Shown here: positions 1 to 11,460 of the stretch, in pieces | Numbering within the stretch: position 1 is the stretch's first letter | Layout: each line of letters begins with the position of its first letter | From: Lumbricus rubellus | Taxonomy: Eukaryota > Annelida > Clitellata > Crassiclitellata > Lumbricidae | Direction of reading: 5' to 3' | Length of the DNA: 64,000 nucleotides | Assembly: GCA_945859605.1 (NCBI GenBank) | Contig: OX243815.1 | Coordinates: forward strand, 25,117,613-25,181,612 | Program-made: the position numbers and the translations under genes | Notes under the pieces: generated by a model | Seen by the model: only the letters and a program-made list of their open reading frames with translations | The model's database searches: none | What the model was told of the DNA's origin: nothing

Positions 1-508
1 CTGTCCACAAACATGACTGCCGAACAGCTGAATGCTTTAAGTTTTGAAGAGTTGGAAAAGGTTAGGTTGTTGCATGAAATGGCAGCTCGCTCAAAAACTT
101 CAAAACCTCCTCCGTCACAAGCATGCTTCCAATTTTCCGAAGACATACGTAGCATGAAAGGTAAGGGAGCGCGTCTGTTTGCCGAACGCCAGGCTAAGGC
201 AGAAAGCTGGATGATTGACGAATCTACTGGAAAGGACGTGGAGAGCGTACAGTCAGCAGGAAGTGTCAATTCCAATTTCACTTTGCTGGGACTGCAGGAA
301 GGTGGTAAAGTAGAGAGTGCTTTGGGTCTTCAGCAGAGTGCTATCCATGAACCCAGTTCACCTACCCGATCAAAAGTTCCACCAAAGACCTTGCCAAAGG
401 CATTGGGTCTGCATGCGAAGGGTGAACAACAAGAGGATAAAAAGTCACCGTCTGGCGGTGGAGAGGAGGACAAGACGCACATCAGAAATGAAGAACATTT
501 ATCATCAG
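1..508 (+). CDS. Exon of synaptopodin/myozenin-like gene (partial 5')
   Basis: Open from base 1 in the frame of the ATG at 13. Holds the LSFEELEKVRLLHEMAARS helix-like segment and the GKGARLF motif. Ends at donor ATCATCAG|GTACGT with one base of a codon left over. Confidence 0.65.
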
Positions 509-1793
509 GTACGTTGTATTTTTCTACCTGAATAGAAATTTCATCAGAAACAGCAATCACTACACATATACTTCAGCTACTTTAGGCCTACTTTAGTTTA
601 GGCTAACACTTTAACGATGAGAACGAACTAAAAGCGATTGGGAAACCAATGCAGCTCATCATTACAGTGCCAAGAGCTTTATTTACTCTGTTGAATGGTA
701 TAGAGGTCAATGTGCTAGATGCAAATCCAGAAAGGAAAGCTCTTAAGTCCATGCTCCCTAAGTTACAAAAGTGAGCACTTTAACCAGTTGGCTCTTGAAC
801 AAACAGTAACCATAATCGCCTTAAATACTGACCAGTGATTACCCATTGAGTGGATTAAGATAATAATAATCTATTTGAAAGGTGTGTAGGAAACTATAAG
901 AAACTTTCTGTAAAATAAAAAACTTCCAAGCCAATTTGGTGTTACCTAATTTTATATGATTTTCCTAACGTTTTGTATTAGGCTGGTAATAAAATTTAAA
1001 TACAGCATTGTTAAAACAATTCTGGACTCTCATGATCTCAGCCTGCAATAAAAATTCAGCTCATAATGAAAAAGAGAGGATCTACATTATTTTGATGTGT
1101 GGAGGATTCACAAAGATGCAATTTAGAAAAATTTATACCGTGGAGTAAAGCTTAGGACAACTTTCTAATTTCTAACAGCAACTTTTACTACACACCACAT
1201 CATTATTCCCAGATCAAGCACTACTTTTCTTGCACATACTACTGTATGCCAAAAGCTTTGTAAACTGATTCAATTTTTTTTAAATTTTAGAGCCTGCAGC
1301 CAATGAAGAATTAACTTCAGCATCTTCTACCGTGGGACCAGCTCATGACACGACACCAGAGCCATCTGCCAGTGTCAAGCCACGCTCTGACAGCGCTGCA
1401 GTTTCAGTGCATTGTTTTACCGACCAAACTAGTGACATATTGTCATCTGTGTCACAATTTTCCACCATGGGACCAACATCGTACACAGAATCTGTACCCA
1501 CGTTCTCTGCCGCCAAACCGCTGCCTCATCATCTAGTGTTGGCATCAACATCGTCCAGCATGGAATCATCTGCTGATGAAAATCCACTGCTGTTTTCCAC
1601 AAGTAGTGGTGAAAATCCTGTGTCTGATAGTGTTACGCTAAACACACAGTCAGCGTATGAAACCACAGTCGAAGTCCACACACAAAATGCATCATCTGTG
1701 CAGGAGACCAGTAAAAGACCAGAAGAAGACTTTCTTTCTCATGCCACCAAAGTGCCTACCGATTCTCCCTCCACGATATCTGCTGATACATAG
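1..1793 (+). CDS. Synaptopodin/myozenin-like protein, 3' part of gene (partial at left edge)
   Basis: Two exons, 1-508 and 1291-1793, join in frame (codon split G|AG to Glu) and give 336 residues before a TAG at 1791. The frame is already open at base 1, so the gene starts outside the window. Around residues 55-75 the protein has GKGARLFAERQAKAESW followed by an acidic MIDE. This resembles the short [KR]G.[KA].LF..R....E.[WF]...E motif of synaptopodin-2 and myozenin (calsarcin) Z-disc and actin-associated proteins; that match is from memory. The rest is Ser/Thr/Pro-rich, low in hydrophobics and probably disordered, ending in a polar acidic tail. Donor CAG|GTACGT and acceptor TTTTAG are good. 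Alternative: another disordered scaffold protein with a chance motif. Confidence 0.6.
603..671. mobile_element. Short palindromic TAA/TTAA-ended element
   Basis: Inside the intron 509-1290. It begins CTAACACTTTAACGATGAG and runs to ATCATTACAGTGCC. It is a diverged reverse-complement copy of the 71-bp element at 39243-39313, sharing the GGGAAACCAATGCAG core. Confidence 0.6.
1291..1793 (+). CDS. Last coding exon of synaptopodin/myozenin-like gene
   Basis: Acceptor TTTTAAATTTTAG| precedes AGCCTGCAGCC; its first two bases complete the Glu codon from the previous exon. It encodes about 166 Ser/Thr-rich residues and stops at 1791-1793. The 3' UTR follows; no clear AATAAA was seen close by. Confidence 0.6.
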
Positions 1794-2218
1794 ACCAGTG
1801 GATAGAGCTACGGTTCTCGTGTATATGATAAATGCTGCCTTTATAAAGCAATGTGTTCTTGTAGTCCAGAAAAGTGCAATTTTTATTTTGCTACGTAACA
1901 GTTTTTTTATCATTCGATCACATATTAATTTTTGAGACATGCATTTCCATATTATGCTAGATTTATCTATGATGCCCGTGCACGTGGATCATACAGCTAA
2001 GACATTGTGTGCACTGCATGTGCCTTTTGAAACAGCACAACTTGTGTAAATTCTAGAAAGCACAATTATATTAACTGTCTATAAAATCTTAATTCAATTA
2101 GTTCAAAGTCTTTGGTGTTGCAGTTTTACAGCAGCAGAAGTTAGGCTGAAATTGCTGATTGGATGTAGGTGTGTTAGAAGTTTGCGAAGATTTGGTTATT
2201 TTCACAGTGCATAGGCAG

Positions 2219-2285
<67 letters not shown>

Positions 2286-4088
2286 CTTGTGGTGAAAACT
2301 GGAACGTTAAGCAACTTTATCACATAATATTATGATACTTTTGCCACGGTTAGAATTGCCTAGATGTTGGGGATTGTAAGCCGAGTCTTTCTTAAGATCC
2401 CATAGTTAAGTCTGCATTGCACACCCAAACTCCATGTGTATCAGGCTCTGTCCCCCAGTTAGTTTTCTCCAATTCTCACTCTTACTCAGTAAATATAAGT
2501 TAGTAAGTTACAGTTATAACATAGTTCACTCGTTCATTCTATGGACTTATAAAGCACCCCTTCAAGGAAGCAACACAGGAGCGCTCCCATTCCAGCATCG
2601 GCAAAAGAAAAAACTTAAGAGATTTTATGGAACTAAGTGTGATTTGTCAGATGTAATACACGCAGATTTAAAGGGAACTAATTTGGTTTGGAACATATCA
2701 ACAATTCAACAGCTGTAAAAATGGACATGAAAGCCTTAGCATAATTAGAGTTTTCTTTGATCACTTTCTCATCTTTTGTGTGAGACCTTGGTTTTACTCT
2801 GGACCAAGAACTAACTTTTACTCGACATATAAACCTGCTATGTCGTGATTGTTATTACAAGTTGCACCAGCTCAAGGTGATATCAGCTCTCACTTTTTGG
2901 TGCTGACCCTACCCTTGTCCATTGTTTCGTAATTTCCCGCCTTGACAACTGTGGTGCCCTCTATGATAGACTACTTGCTGACTGGATTGGCTGTCTGGAA
3001 CGGGTCCTCTGCTCTTCGGTGCGACTTGTTGCCATATCCCTCGTGTACAGCCCTGCTCCCGACCCAACCTCGGCATAAAAGTACTGTTTTAAGGCTCCGA
3101 TAAAATGCATCTGAGTAGGCCCTATATAAACCCTAAAGGCATAACGCGCAGACAGTAGAAGCCCATTCCATGCCATAGCCTATAGGTATAAGTAATGAGG
3201 TGTATGTTATATATATAATATAAGCGCTAGAGAGAGTATTATGGCCTATCTCCTCTGCATGGAAACGTGAAGTCACGTCACCAGTGATAAGAGCCGTATA
3301 TTCAAATAGCCTATACGTCACAAGCCAAGCGACGGTTGGTATGAGAAATCGCCTGTGATTGGTCGGTATGAATAAGACAGGTATATGATTGGTCGGTATG
3401 AAAAGATACAGCGAATTCAATTTATAGACGTGATAGGCCTACTCCCTCTAGCGCTATATTTATTATATAATACATCTCTATGGGTATAAGGCACTGAAAT
3501 GTACCATACAGCTACTGGAACGCTGATAGCCTATGAAAGTTCGGATTATCGCTCACTAAGGGAAAGACAATGATTCATTAGAACAAATCCCACAATTCTC
3601 TGGGGAAAATCCCAGCTGCTAGAATCCTCTGGGCCAAATCCCAGGATTTCTAGAGGCAAACCATAGCAAAGGATAGGCGTCACAACACTTCGCTTTAAAA
3701 CACAAATTTCTCAGCAATGATACACAATTGTTTAAAATCAGCCTGGGGTTTTTGAGTTGAGTGGCATACAAAACAATAAACTTAACTGTATTTAGCGGCC
3801 ACTGCCCAGGTTTCTTGAAAATTGCCTTCAAAGTTGATGAATTTAACACGGGTTTACATAGGCACAAGCACACGCTGCCCATAGCGGAAGTCGCGACTGA
3901 TTCGCCGTCGGCCATAGACCACTATACGAAGCCTTATCAATCCAGTGAATATAATACATTTCAATGGGTATAAGGTAGGCCTATACCACTAACATAAAAA
4001 AACCCGGTGCTGTCAAATAACAGTTCGTGTTCGGGGAATGAGGACTGAGTTCACTCTGAGCGAAAGAACATCGAGCACAGCGTCCCTG
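1794..4088. other. Intergenic stretch without a recognised gene
   Basis: Holds the 3' UTR of the preceding gene, a CA run, a SINE/LINE tail fragment near 2540-2610 (TTATAAAGCACCCCTTCAAGG, reverse of the GGCGCTTTATAA tail), and several TAGGCCTA-type words. ORFs at 2434, 3133 and 3619 have no recognisable domain and are treated as chance. Confidence 0.5.
2217..2287. repeat. (CA)n microsatellite
   Basis: About 35 CA units with a single interruption near 2269. Confidence 0.95.
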
Positions 4089-4090
4089 TA

Positions 4091-5246
4091 CAGGGTGGGC
4101 CAAAAAAAAGACCCCCTAGGTTTTTTGCCCATATTTTACCCAGAAGTTAGAATTTTGAAATGAAATTTTGCAGTCTTAAAGGCAATTCATATTTACACAT
4201 GATGGCCAGATTTAATCTAAATATATCAAACAGAAGAAAAGTTATATCAGTTTTAGTGAGGCCACCCCCCGTTTTTTGACGATTCAAAAACGAAACGCAA
4301 AAAAATTAGGTTTTTTGCCAATATCTTCACCAAAAGTAAGAATTTCGAAATGAAATTTTACAGGCTTAAAGGCAATTCATATCTACACATCAAGACCGAA
4401 TTTCATCAAAATATTTCAAACACAACACAAGTTATACCACTTTTAGCGGGACCACCCACCGTTTTTGACGATTCAGAAACGAAACGCAACAAAAAGTCGC
4501 AGAAACACGATTTTATTAAGTCTCCTCTCACATAACTGTTGTCAAATGAACTTGGTAGTGCTTCACAACTTGTGTTCAATGTGCCCATCACCAGTGCCAA
4601 AACTTCTTTTGAGTCTCTTTGCAAAGTTCTTGATGGACCCCTGATTAATCTGACAGATTCCTTATTTACCAATTTGATTGTCGTCTTGCTAAGTGACTTC
4701 TCAGCGACGTGCAGCTACGCTGGTACCATGTTTCTTTTTTAAATAGTAATAATAATGATCATCTGTCAATATCAAGGCTATTTGATAATAATTATTTGAG
4801 ATGAGACTTAATAAAATCGTGTTTTGCTGCGTTACGTCTTTGAATCGTCAAAAAATGGGGGGTGGCCTCACTAAAAGTGGTATAACCTTTGTTCTGTTTG
4901 AAATATTTTGATGAACTCTGGCCATCATGTGTAGATATGAATTGCCTTCAAGTGTGTAAATTTTCATTTCGATATTCTTACTTTTGACCAAGATATTGGC
5001 CAGAATAATTGAAATGATTTTTTAAAACTTTTTGTTGCGTCGGGTTTTTGAATCGTCAAAAAACGGTGGGTGGCTTCACTAAAAGTGGTATAACTTTTGT
5101 TCCGTTTGAAATATTTTGATGAAATCTCGCCATCTGGTGTAAATATGAATTGTCTTTAAGACTGTAAAATTTCATTTCGAAATTCTTACTTTTGGTCAAG
5201 ATATTGGCAAAAATCTTAGGGGGGGTCTTTTTTTTGGCCCACCCTG
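4091..5246. mobile_element. Non-autonomous Tc1/mariner-type element, 1156 bp
   Basis: Ends are inverted repeats CAGGGTGGGCCAAAAAAA at left and its complement at right, flanked on both sides by TA (4089-4090 and 5247-5248), the usual mariner target duplication. The interior is built from several diverged copies, in both orientations, of a ~190-bp block containing TTCGAAATGAAATTTTACAG and a GACGATTCAAAAACGAAACG segment. A ~100-bp unique core near 4530-4620 is shared with the copy at 29.7 kb. No transposase is evident. Confidence 0.85.
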
Positions 5247-5248
5247 TA

Positions 5249-6838
5249 TAACCAAACTAGAAACACATGCAGTGTAATGTTAAAGACGGTCTTGGCACGA
5301 GAGTTGAAAAACATGAAGATTGAATAGGTACGAGTTTCAGTCAGAATTAGGAAATATATAGCTTCCTCATCAGGTTCACAGATCTATCTTTTCCCCTTTG
5401 AACTGATAAATTGCCAGGGGTTCCGATCAGTGATAGCCTAATTAACTGTAAAAGCCTCGTAGCCCGCAGATGATTCTGCACAGGCCTTTTTGTTTGGCAT
5501 GACTGAAGGCCTAGTCACCCTAGTGGTGCTTTTGCAGCGGAAGATTCTGTCACACAACGCATGAAGAAATTACTTCTGTGGCGTAAGGTTTTATCGCATG
5601 TTTTCTAATGATAGCCAAATGCTAACCCTGACACAGGGGCGGATCCAGGAGGCCAATCCGGCTATGCTCCCCATTGAGAAAAGGCTGAAAAGCTTATGTT
5701 TTCACAAGCTATTCTGGCGGGCAAAATGCCCCCCCCCCCCCCACTACAGGTTCAATGAAATGTGAAACTCACTGAAAAGTAGTATGTTTTCCCCAACATT
5801 TCGACCAAACGACTGAAAAATAAATTAAGGTCATCAGATTTTTTCGGCCAAAGACCAATTTTCCAGACCGAAGACCAAAAATGTTGGCCCCACCTTAGAA
5901 AATTTCTGTAGGTCTATCAGCCCCACCTCTGACCAACCATCACGAGACTCACTGAGTTGCAGATGACGACTAACCGACGCGGCGACACCCACTGATAATA
6001 ATAACAATGACGATTTCTATGGCGCCGTAACACAGCCATGCGGAAGAGGATGCGAGACATTGGCTGAAGTCAGAAGCGACTAGAGCAGTCGCGAAATAAA
6101 TAACAGCCATGCCGTTACAAGGGCGCCTGATACAAGGACCGACAGGACCGTCGCATTATATATCGCATGTCGATAAGAGTCCTAGATCTATAATAGCAAT
6201 GGAAGTAGGCCTAATTAACGTGTCGCATCTAGGCAGGCCTTATCGGATCTTATGATTGAACAAATTTGTTATTACAAAGTTTATTTAACAAAATTAGATT
6301 TTTATAGCTGAAAACAATTTCCGAAACACTGTTCCAGAGTGAAAAACACTGCTTATGAAATCCAATTAGGCCTAAAATAGGCTACTTATTTATAATATGA
6401 ATGACAGTTTCAGTTAAACGTTTGCCAAATATATCATATGTAGACCTAGCTACGCCTACTGGATATAATAATTATTACGTATAGCCTATAGCCCTATATA
6501 TATAGGCCTATTATGTATATACTTTCTGTTTTTCTCTTCCAGCCCTGCGCAGCTCTCTGGGTACCATGCAGACGTTGCCTGGTAATTTTCTGTTTTTTGC
6601 CAGCCACGCCCCAGAGGGTGGGGTGGAGCACAAAACTAAAATTATTACTGATAATAATGATATAGTTCCTAAATTTCTCACAGTCACGTGATCAGCTTAC
6701 GCTTATTTTTTGTCTCCAGTGGACCAATCCCAGGTCAGCTATCATCAGCCATGCAGTGGCGTCGCCAGACTTAAGTTTAAGAGGAGCTAGGATATTGATA
6801 CAAGTGCCACAGACCATTGCCCTGCGCCCCTGCAGAAT
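5249..6838. other. Intergenic, no gene seen
   Basis: Contains the start of a probable hAT-type MITE at 5636 (CAGGGGCGGATCCAGG), a C-run at 5728-5741 and many TAGGCCTA words around 6190-6510. I see no coding exon. Confidence 0.45.
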
Positions 6839-6846
6839 CCTAAAAT

Positions 6847-6999
6847 CAGTGTGAGAATTGTGGAAAAATAACTGGGAGGGGTTGGACCATATTATCAACT
6901 TGGAATTGAGGGTGTGAACAACACTTTACTATGGGCTCTAAGAAAGACTGGGGGGTTGAAAACTTGAAACCCCAACCCTTCCTGAAAATTCTCACCCTG
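6847..6999. mobile_element. hAT-type MITE, 153 bp (CAGTRTGAGAATT family)
   Basis: Starts CAGTGTGAGAATTGTGG and ends AATTCTCACCCTG. It is flanked by a perfect 8-bp duplication CCTAAAAT (6839-6846 and 7000-7007), as expected for hAT elements. A second copy lies at 53894-54036. Confidence 0.85.
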
Positions 7000-7512
7000 C
7001 CTAAAATCCTGGTCATTGGTCAAGTAGGCCCTATATAAAAATTGCCTCCATGTAGGGCTATATACGCGGCGATAGGCCCAACAATTCAGATAACTATAGG
7101 CTTAATAAATAATTATTGTGGATGTTCGAAGACCATAATTGACGACGAACAATAGACCTATATCTATCCATCATGATCATTTATGGCATTCTATGCTACG
7201 TCGTGGCTTAATGATTAATTTTATTATGATTGTGTGTCTGACTTCCTCGTTCGCCAGCACGCCATGCGTGGTCTCTGGCTCTCTTGGCACCGTGCCAATG
7301 CGACGCAATAATTCCAGACGGGTTTCATCGCCGCAGCATTTCACGTTAACCGCTCTTCCAGTTTTCCCACAGAATGAATACGCTTAACCACATTGGCTGA
7401 TGAAACCGTGCGGATTTTCCAGTCACACAGATGTGGTGCAACCGTAGGTCCAACTCTAACCCTGCGTGGATATAGCCTATAGGCCTATCCATGATGACCT
7501 AGCAGCTGTAAG

Positions 7513-7909
7513 CAGGGCTGTACTCAGGACTTTTGAGGCGAGTACACGCTACCGCCGGTAAAATTTTCCCGCCCAAATTTTTTTCGTAAAAGTCGCAAAT
7601 TGTTTGACCGAGAGTCGCCAATTTCTCGTCCGAAAAAAATTGATGACCTTTTTTTAGTCATCCGGCCAAAATTTCCCCCAAAGTCGCCAATTTTCCGTCC
7701 CGAAAACCTGGTGACCTTTTTTTAGTCATTTGCTCCAAAAATTGACCCGAATTTTGCGTATACATGTGTGCCCTGGTTTTTACCCACGTAGCCTATACGG
7801 TATACCCTGGTTTTCGGGAGGTGAGTAGGCCTATACGATGCCGTTTTTTCCGGAGGTGAGTATATAGGCCTACGCCGTATACCCGCGCATACCCTTGAGT
7901 GCAGCCCTG
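7513..7909. mobile_element. hAT-type MITE, 397 bp
   Basis: Terminal repeats CAGGGCTGTACTCA and TGAGTGCAGCCCTG. Flanks GCTGTAAG (7505-7512) and CCTGTAAG (7910-7917) are an 8-bp duplication with one mismatch. Internal repeated phrase CCTTTTTTTAGTCAT. Confidence 0.75.
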
Positions 7910-7987
7910 CCTGTAAGCTGTACTCTTTGTATTGCATATGGCAGCTATTAACTACGCTAGATCTAGCCTATAGGGGCCTACAAAACG

Positions 7988-8084
7988 CTAGACCAGTGTT
8001 TATAATTTAGGAATCTCTGATGGGGGGAGTCCACCCCAGGAACGACATTTTCTCCCCAGAGGAAACAAGATTAAACACTGCACG
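7988..8084. mobile_element. CAGTGTTTA...TAAACACTG element (short)
   Basis: Left end CAGTGTTTATAATTTAG and right end GATTAAACACTG match the termini of the 54132 and 59757 elements. No clear target duplication is visible, so the limits are approximate. Confidence 0.45.
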
Positions 8085-8408
8085 TCGACCCCCCCCCCCC
8101 CACTTAATTGCATCTCCTTCTACTAAACAGCAATCTATGCATTATATTGGCTGCCTGTGTATGGGAGTTGTAGAATAATAACTTAAATAGTGAGGCTGGA
8201 CTATGATTCACGTGGAGTTTGAGTGTGCAATTAAAGAATACTTTACTTTGGGGTCCTAAGAGCTAGAGTCTGGGCTCCACGGTCTTCCACCCCTTGGTAA
8301 TTCTCACCCAGGCGGGTCTTCAATGCACTCGGCACTCGTTTAAACGGGCATCGATTGCAGCAACAAGGGAGGCGACCTGCAGTGACCATGTGCACGTTCA
8401 TTGGACGA

Positions 8409-8453
8409 GTAATGATGATGATGGTGATGATGATGATGATGATTGTGATGATA

Positions 8454-8487
<34 letters not shown>

Positions 8488-8591
8488 GGTGATGATGGTG
8501 GTGGTGGTGGTGGTGGTGAATACAATGATGATGACGACGGTGGTGGTTGTGGTGGTGGTGATGATGATAATGATGGTAATAATAATAATAG

Positions 8592-8678
<87 letters not shown>

Positions 8679-8700
8679 TAATAACAATAATGACAATTAG
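8409..8700. repeat. GAT/GGT then AAT trinucleotide microsatellite
   Basis: Compound run of GATGAT, GGTGGT and AATAAT units. It creates long homopolymeric ORFs on both strands that are not genes. Confidence 0.95.
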
Positions 8701-8740
8701 GTGCCGTTCCAGATGTTTTTATTCTGTTCTTAATTAATAT

Positions 8741-8798
8741 TTAAGTCCCTGAGGGATCCTAAATACCTCGGGACGCAAAAAAAACAAAAACAAAAAAC
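8741..8798 (+). repeat. Copy 1 of dispersed CCCTGAGG...CCTCGGGA hairpin repeat
   Basis: AAGTCCCTGAGGGATCC then TAAATACCTCGGGACGC and an A-rich tail, next to AAT/AAC runs. Near-identical copies at 33410 (plus) and 47390 (minus); a diverged one at 8950. Confidence 0.7.
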
Positions 8799-8811
8799 AA
8801 TAGGCCTAACA

Positions 8812-8880
8812 ATAATAATAACAATAATAACAATAATTATACTACTAATAATAATAACAACAACAACAATAACAACAAAG
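8812..8880. repeat. AAT/AAC microsatellite
   Basis: Imperfect AATAAC and AACAAC units after the hairpin repeat. Confidence 0.85.
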
Positions 8881-8947
8881 ACGTACTTAACGAAGATGAG
8901 GCCGTTCCAGAGTATCACGTACCATTCCCATCTCCGGATATTGTTTT

Positions 8948-8995
8948 GAACACCCGAGGGATCATAGGGATCATAGGCTAATACCTCGGGTAAAA
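8948..8995. repeat. Diverged copy of the CCTCGGG hairpin repeat
   Basis: CACCCGAGGGATCATAGGG ... CTAATACCTCGGGTAAAAA: CCCGAGG can pair with CCTCGGG across a ~20-nt loop. Confidence 0.5.
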
Positions 8996-9185
8996 ATTAA
9001 GGCTAATAATGCATCACACCTCAGCTGGTCTCGACTGAATAATAATTGCCTAGACTGCATGTAATGTGGACTCAACCGACAGCCATGCTTTGCATAAATT
9101 CAGCTCGATCCCGCCGGATCTAAAGGCCTAGATCTATATTCAAGTCGTAATAGTGGACCTAATGTCAGCATATGCGTTTCGAAGG

Positions 9186-9378
9186 TAAGTGCAGGTCATT
9201 TCAGTTTATTCACGAGTGCTGTCACCTCAGCGTCGTGTCTCAGGGATTTTCCGAGTGATGCTTATAACAAGTAGAGGTCCAAGTTCAAGTACCGGTACCC
9301 AAGCTATAGCCTACAGATCTACCACCACCACCAGCCCGGGAAAGGATGGGAGGAAGAGGTGTGGTAATAAATGTTGAC
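9186..9378 (-). mobile_element. Fragment of L2-like LINE/SINE 3' region
   Basis: TTTATTCACGAGTGCTGTCACC and the following GGTCCAAGTTCAAGTACCGG resemble the inverse copy at 56430-56590 (TTATTCACGAGCGCTGCG...). No intact reading frame. Confidence 0.35.
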
Positions 9379-9732
9379 TCTGCGTGGGACGAGCAGATTG
9401 GAAGGCGAGAATAATTAACTCCGGAGGTAGGCTATTCAGAAAGACTAGCCTATAGGGAGTTGAAACCCAAATTCCAACCTCATTGTAGGCCTACGTAGGC
9501 TACAATCCTCACCCCGGATGATAGTAGGAAATTGGGAATTCTTGGAAAGTTGAATTTAATGGAGAGTGGAAATTAGGCCTACAAGTCTGAGGGGATTGTA
9601 AAATAAAACGACACTTAAACTTCTAGGCCAATATTGATTTTGGCTTGGCTCTTATCGAAGTGGAACTTTCAAATATTGACCTCACTTATAATTATCTTAC
9701 GGGCATCGACACAATTATAATATTATTTATAA

Positions 9733-9926
9733 CTAGCTGGGGTACCCGGCGTTTCCCGGGAATTTTAAGATTTGGCACGTTCCCGGCCAATCCCTCCGTC
9801 CATCCGTCCGTCGTTCCCTCCCACCCCGACCCCCTGCGAAATATTGGGGTCGATTAGCACGATTGCCTGAAAACTGTGGCCGTGTTAATCTAACAAACAC
9901 ACAGACTTACGAAAATATATACAAGA
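9733..9926 (-). mobile_element. Short non-autonomous Helitron-like element
   Basis: Read on the minus strand it starts TCTTGTATATATTTTCG and ends with a CCCGG/CCGGG hairpin, then GTACCCCAGCTAG. It sits between A and T without duplication. The TC start, 3' hairpin and CTAG end fit Helitrons; the length of 194 bp implies a deleted copy. Confidence 0.5.
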
Positions 9927-9959
9927 TTTGATGCATATAGGCTATAGCCGCTATACATA

Positions 9960-10060
9960 AATCCGCGGTCCCCAAACTGTGGCCCGAGAGCCAAAAGTCA
10001 CCAGTCAGCTGTTTTTGGTGACCAGTTGAGCCTTGGCCTGTAGTTTGTTCATTCAAGCAA
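9960..10060. mobile_element. Possible hAT terminus (GGTCCCCAAACTGTGGCCC)
   Basis: GCGGTCCCCAAACTGTGGCC resembles ends of Charlie-type hAT elements. The other end was not found. Confidence 0.35.
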
Positions 10061-11182
10061 CGCTTACTTAAATTTAACCAGCACGTGGCTATTCGCCACA
10101 GTAGGTCAATCCATATTTCAAGGCGAGCGAAACGATAATAGGCATAGCCTAGGCTACCTGAAATTAATTTCAGGGTTTGCCCCTCGGCTTTCCGTCGTTT
10201 AAAATATGGATTCACAACAACATAAGGTTGTAGGTCCATACGACTAACTTATCACTCATTTAGGCCTAATGAAGAGCCTTATGCTGTGCGAACTATTCGC
10301 TTAATTGGGTGATCGTCAGTATGACTGATGATCATAGCTATAAGCATAATAATTATTATCCAAAAACTTAACAACCCAACCAAACCTCGGTTCCTGCATG
10401 CGTGTGGGCGGCAATAACTATAAACAGCTTTGCATTGTTAAACCGTAATTGGTCTCACACGTACACGCCCCGTGTTCCCCCCACATCGACTAAAATACAA
10501 ATTGTTGCTGAATAATGTTGCTGCTGCTGCTGCAATGACGAAGCAAACGACCTGCTGCAGCAGCCCGATTCTCTGGCATGATTGGCATCACCGTACTTCA
10601 GCAAAATGCAGGACACGCCTGAAACGGTGACGAATGCTAGCGACGCCACCATCCCACCATCCTTCTTCACTCAGACGTTGCGTCATTGCCTATATGCGAC
10701 GATTCATCCTCACGTGCGTGCAGTACCTACTTATAGGCTATCGGAACTGGATTTTCCGTTTTCCACTGGAAAACTCCATCCAATGGCGAGCGAGAACTGA
10801 GTCGGAAGAATCGGAAGAATAAAAGCATTCATAATAAACATCCGACAACTGTTACTGTTTTCCAGGCGCCGTTGATATTCGCTGTGCATGTACGTTGCAT
10901 ATAATAGGGTGGTTGTGAGGAGTAGGCCTACTCTGATTTCGGATACCAGACAGCTGCAGTAACCCACTTATTGTCGTAGCCTATAGTAAGGCCTGCTCTG
11001 CGTGCACAGCGTGCGCTCGGCATCAGCAGAAGGCCTTCCAGACCGCTGATTATATTATCCGCCTATTAGGGCCTGTGGAGCTAAGGCAGGTATAGGCTAT
11101 ATACGCGCCTTGCGTAATGCGACCCATACTACAATAAGAGGCACGAGGGTGTGCGTGTAGGCCTACTCATATATACTATTTA

Positions 11183-11190
11183 TATATAAA
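11183..11190 (+). promoter_or_regulatory. Candidate TATA box
   Basis: TATATAAA, followed about 30 bp later by a plausible start region near 11215. A non-coding stretch then ends in a strong donor CCA|GTAAGTAAA at 11460/11461. Together these look like promoter and first exon of the downstream plus-strand EGF-type gene. Inference only. Confidence 0.3.
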
Positions 11191-11214
11191 AAGAACACGC
11201 CTCGTATCGATTGG

Positions 11215-11460
11215 TTGTGCAGAGGAGCGTTATCAGACACATAAACTAGGTCGTAACAACAGGTTCATACTCAAACACGTTAGGAGAATCTAGGTTTCTG
11301 TCAAGGTTTATTTTGCGAGACGAAGGAAAGCTGCTCTCGTCTGGACTTAATAAATTAATAATACAAACGACTGGATTGACCAGCAGCTGTGTGATTCTTC
11401 ATTCAATTTCCGATTCATTCAAATTCTTTCTGCCGGTCTTTGCCGCCAATTCATCATCCA
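11215..11460 (+). other. Candidate 5' non-coding exon
   Basis: No ATG-initiated frame of note between the TATA-like site and the consensus donor GTAAGTAAA at 11461. If real it is the leader exon of the EGF-type gene; the start site and the link to 17.3 kb are unproven. Confidence 0.25.

Noticed and set aside
8294..8737. Met/Val/Ile-rich and Leu/Pro/His-rich ORFs on both strands
   Set aside because: Trinucleotide microsatellite translated in every frame; the same applies at 18377-18654 and 61735-61947.
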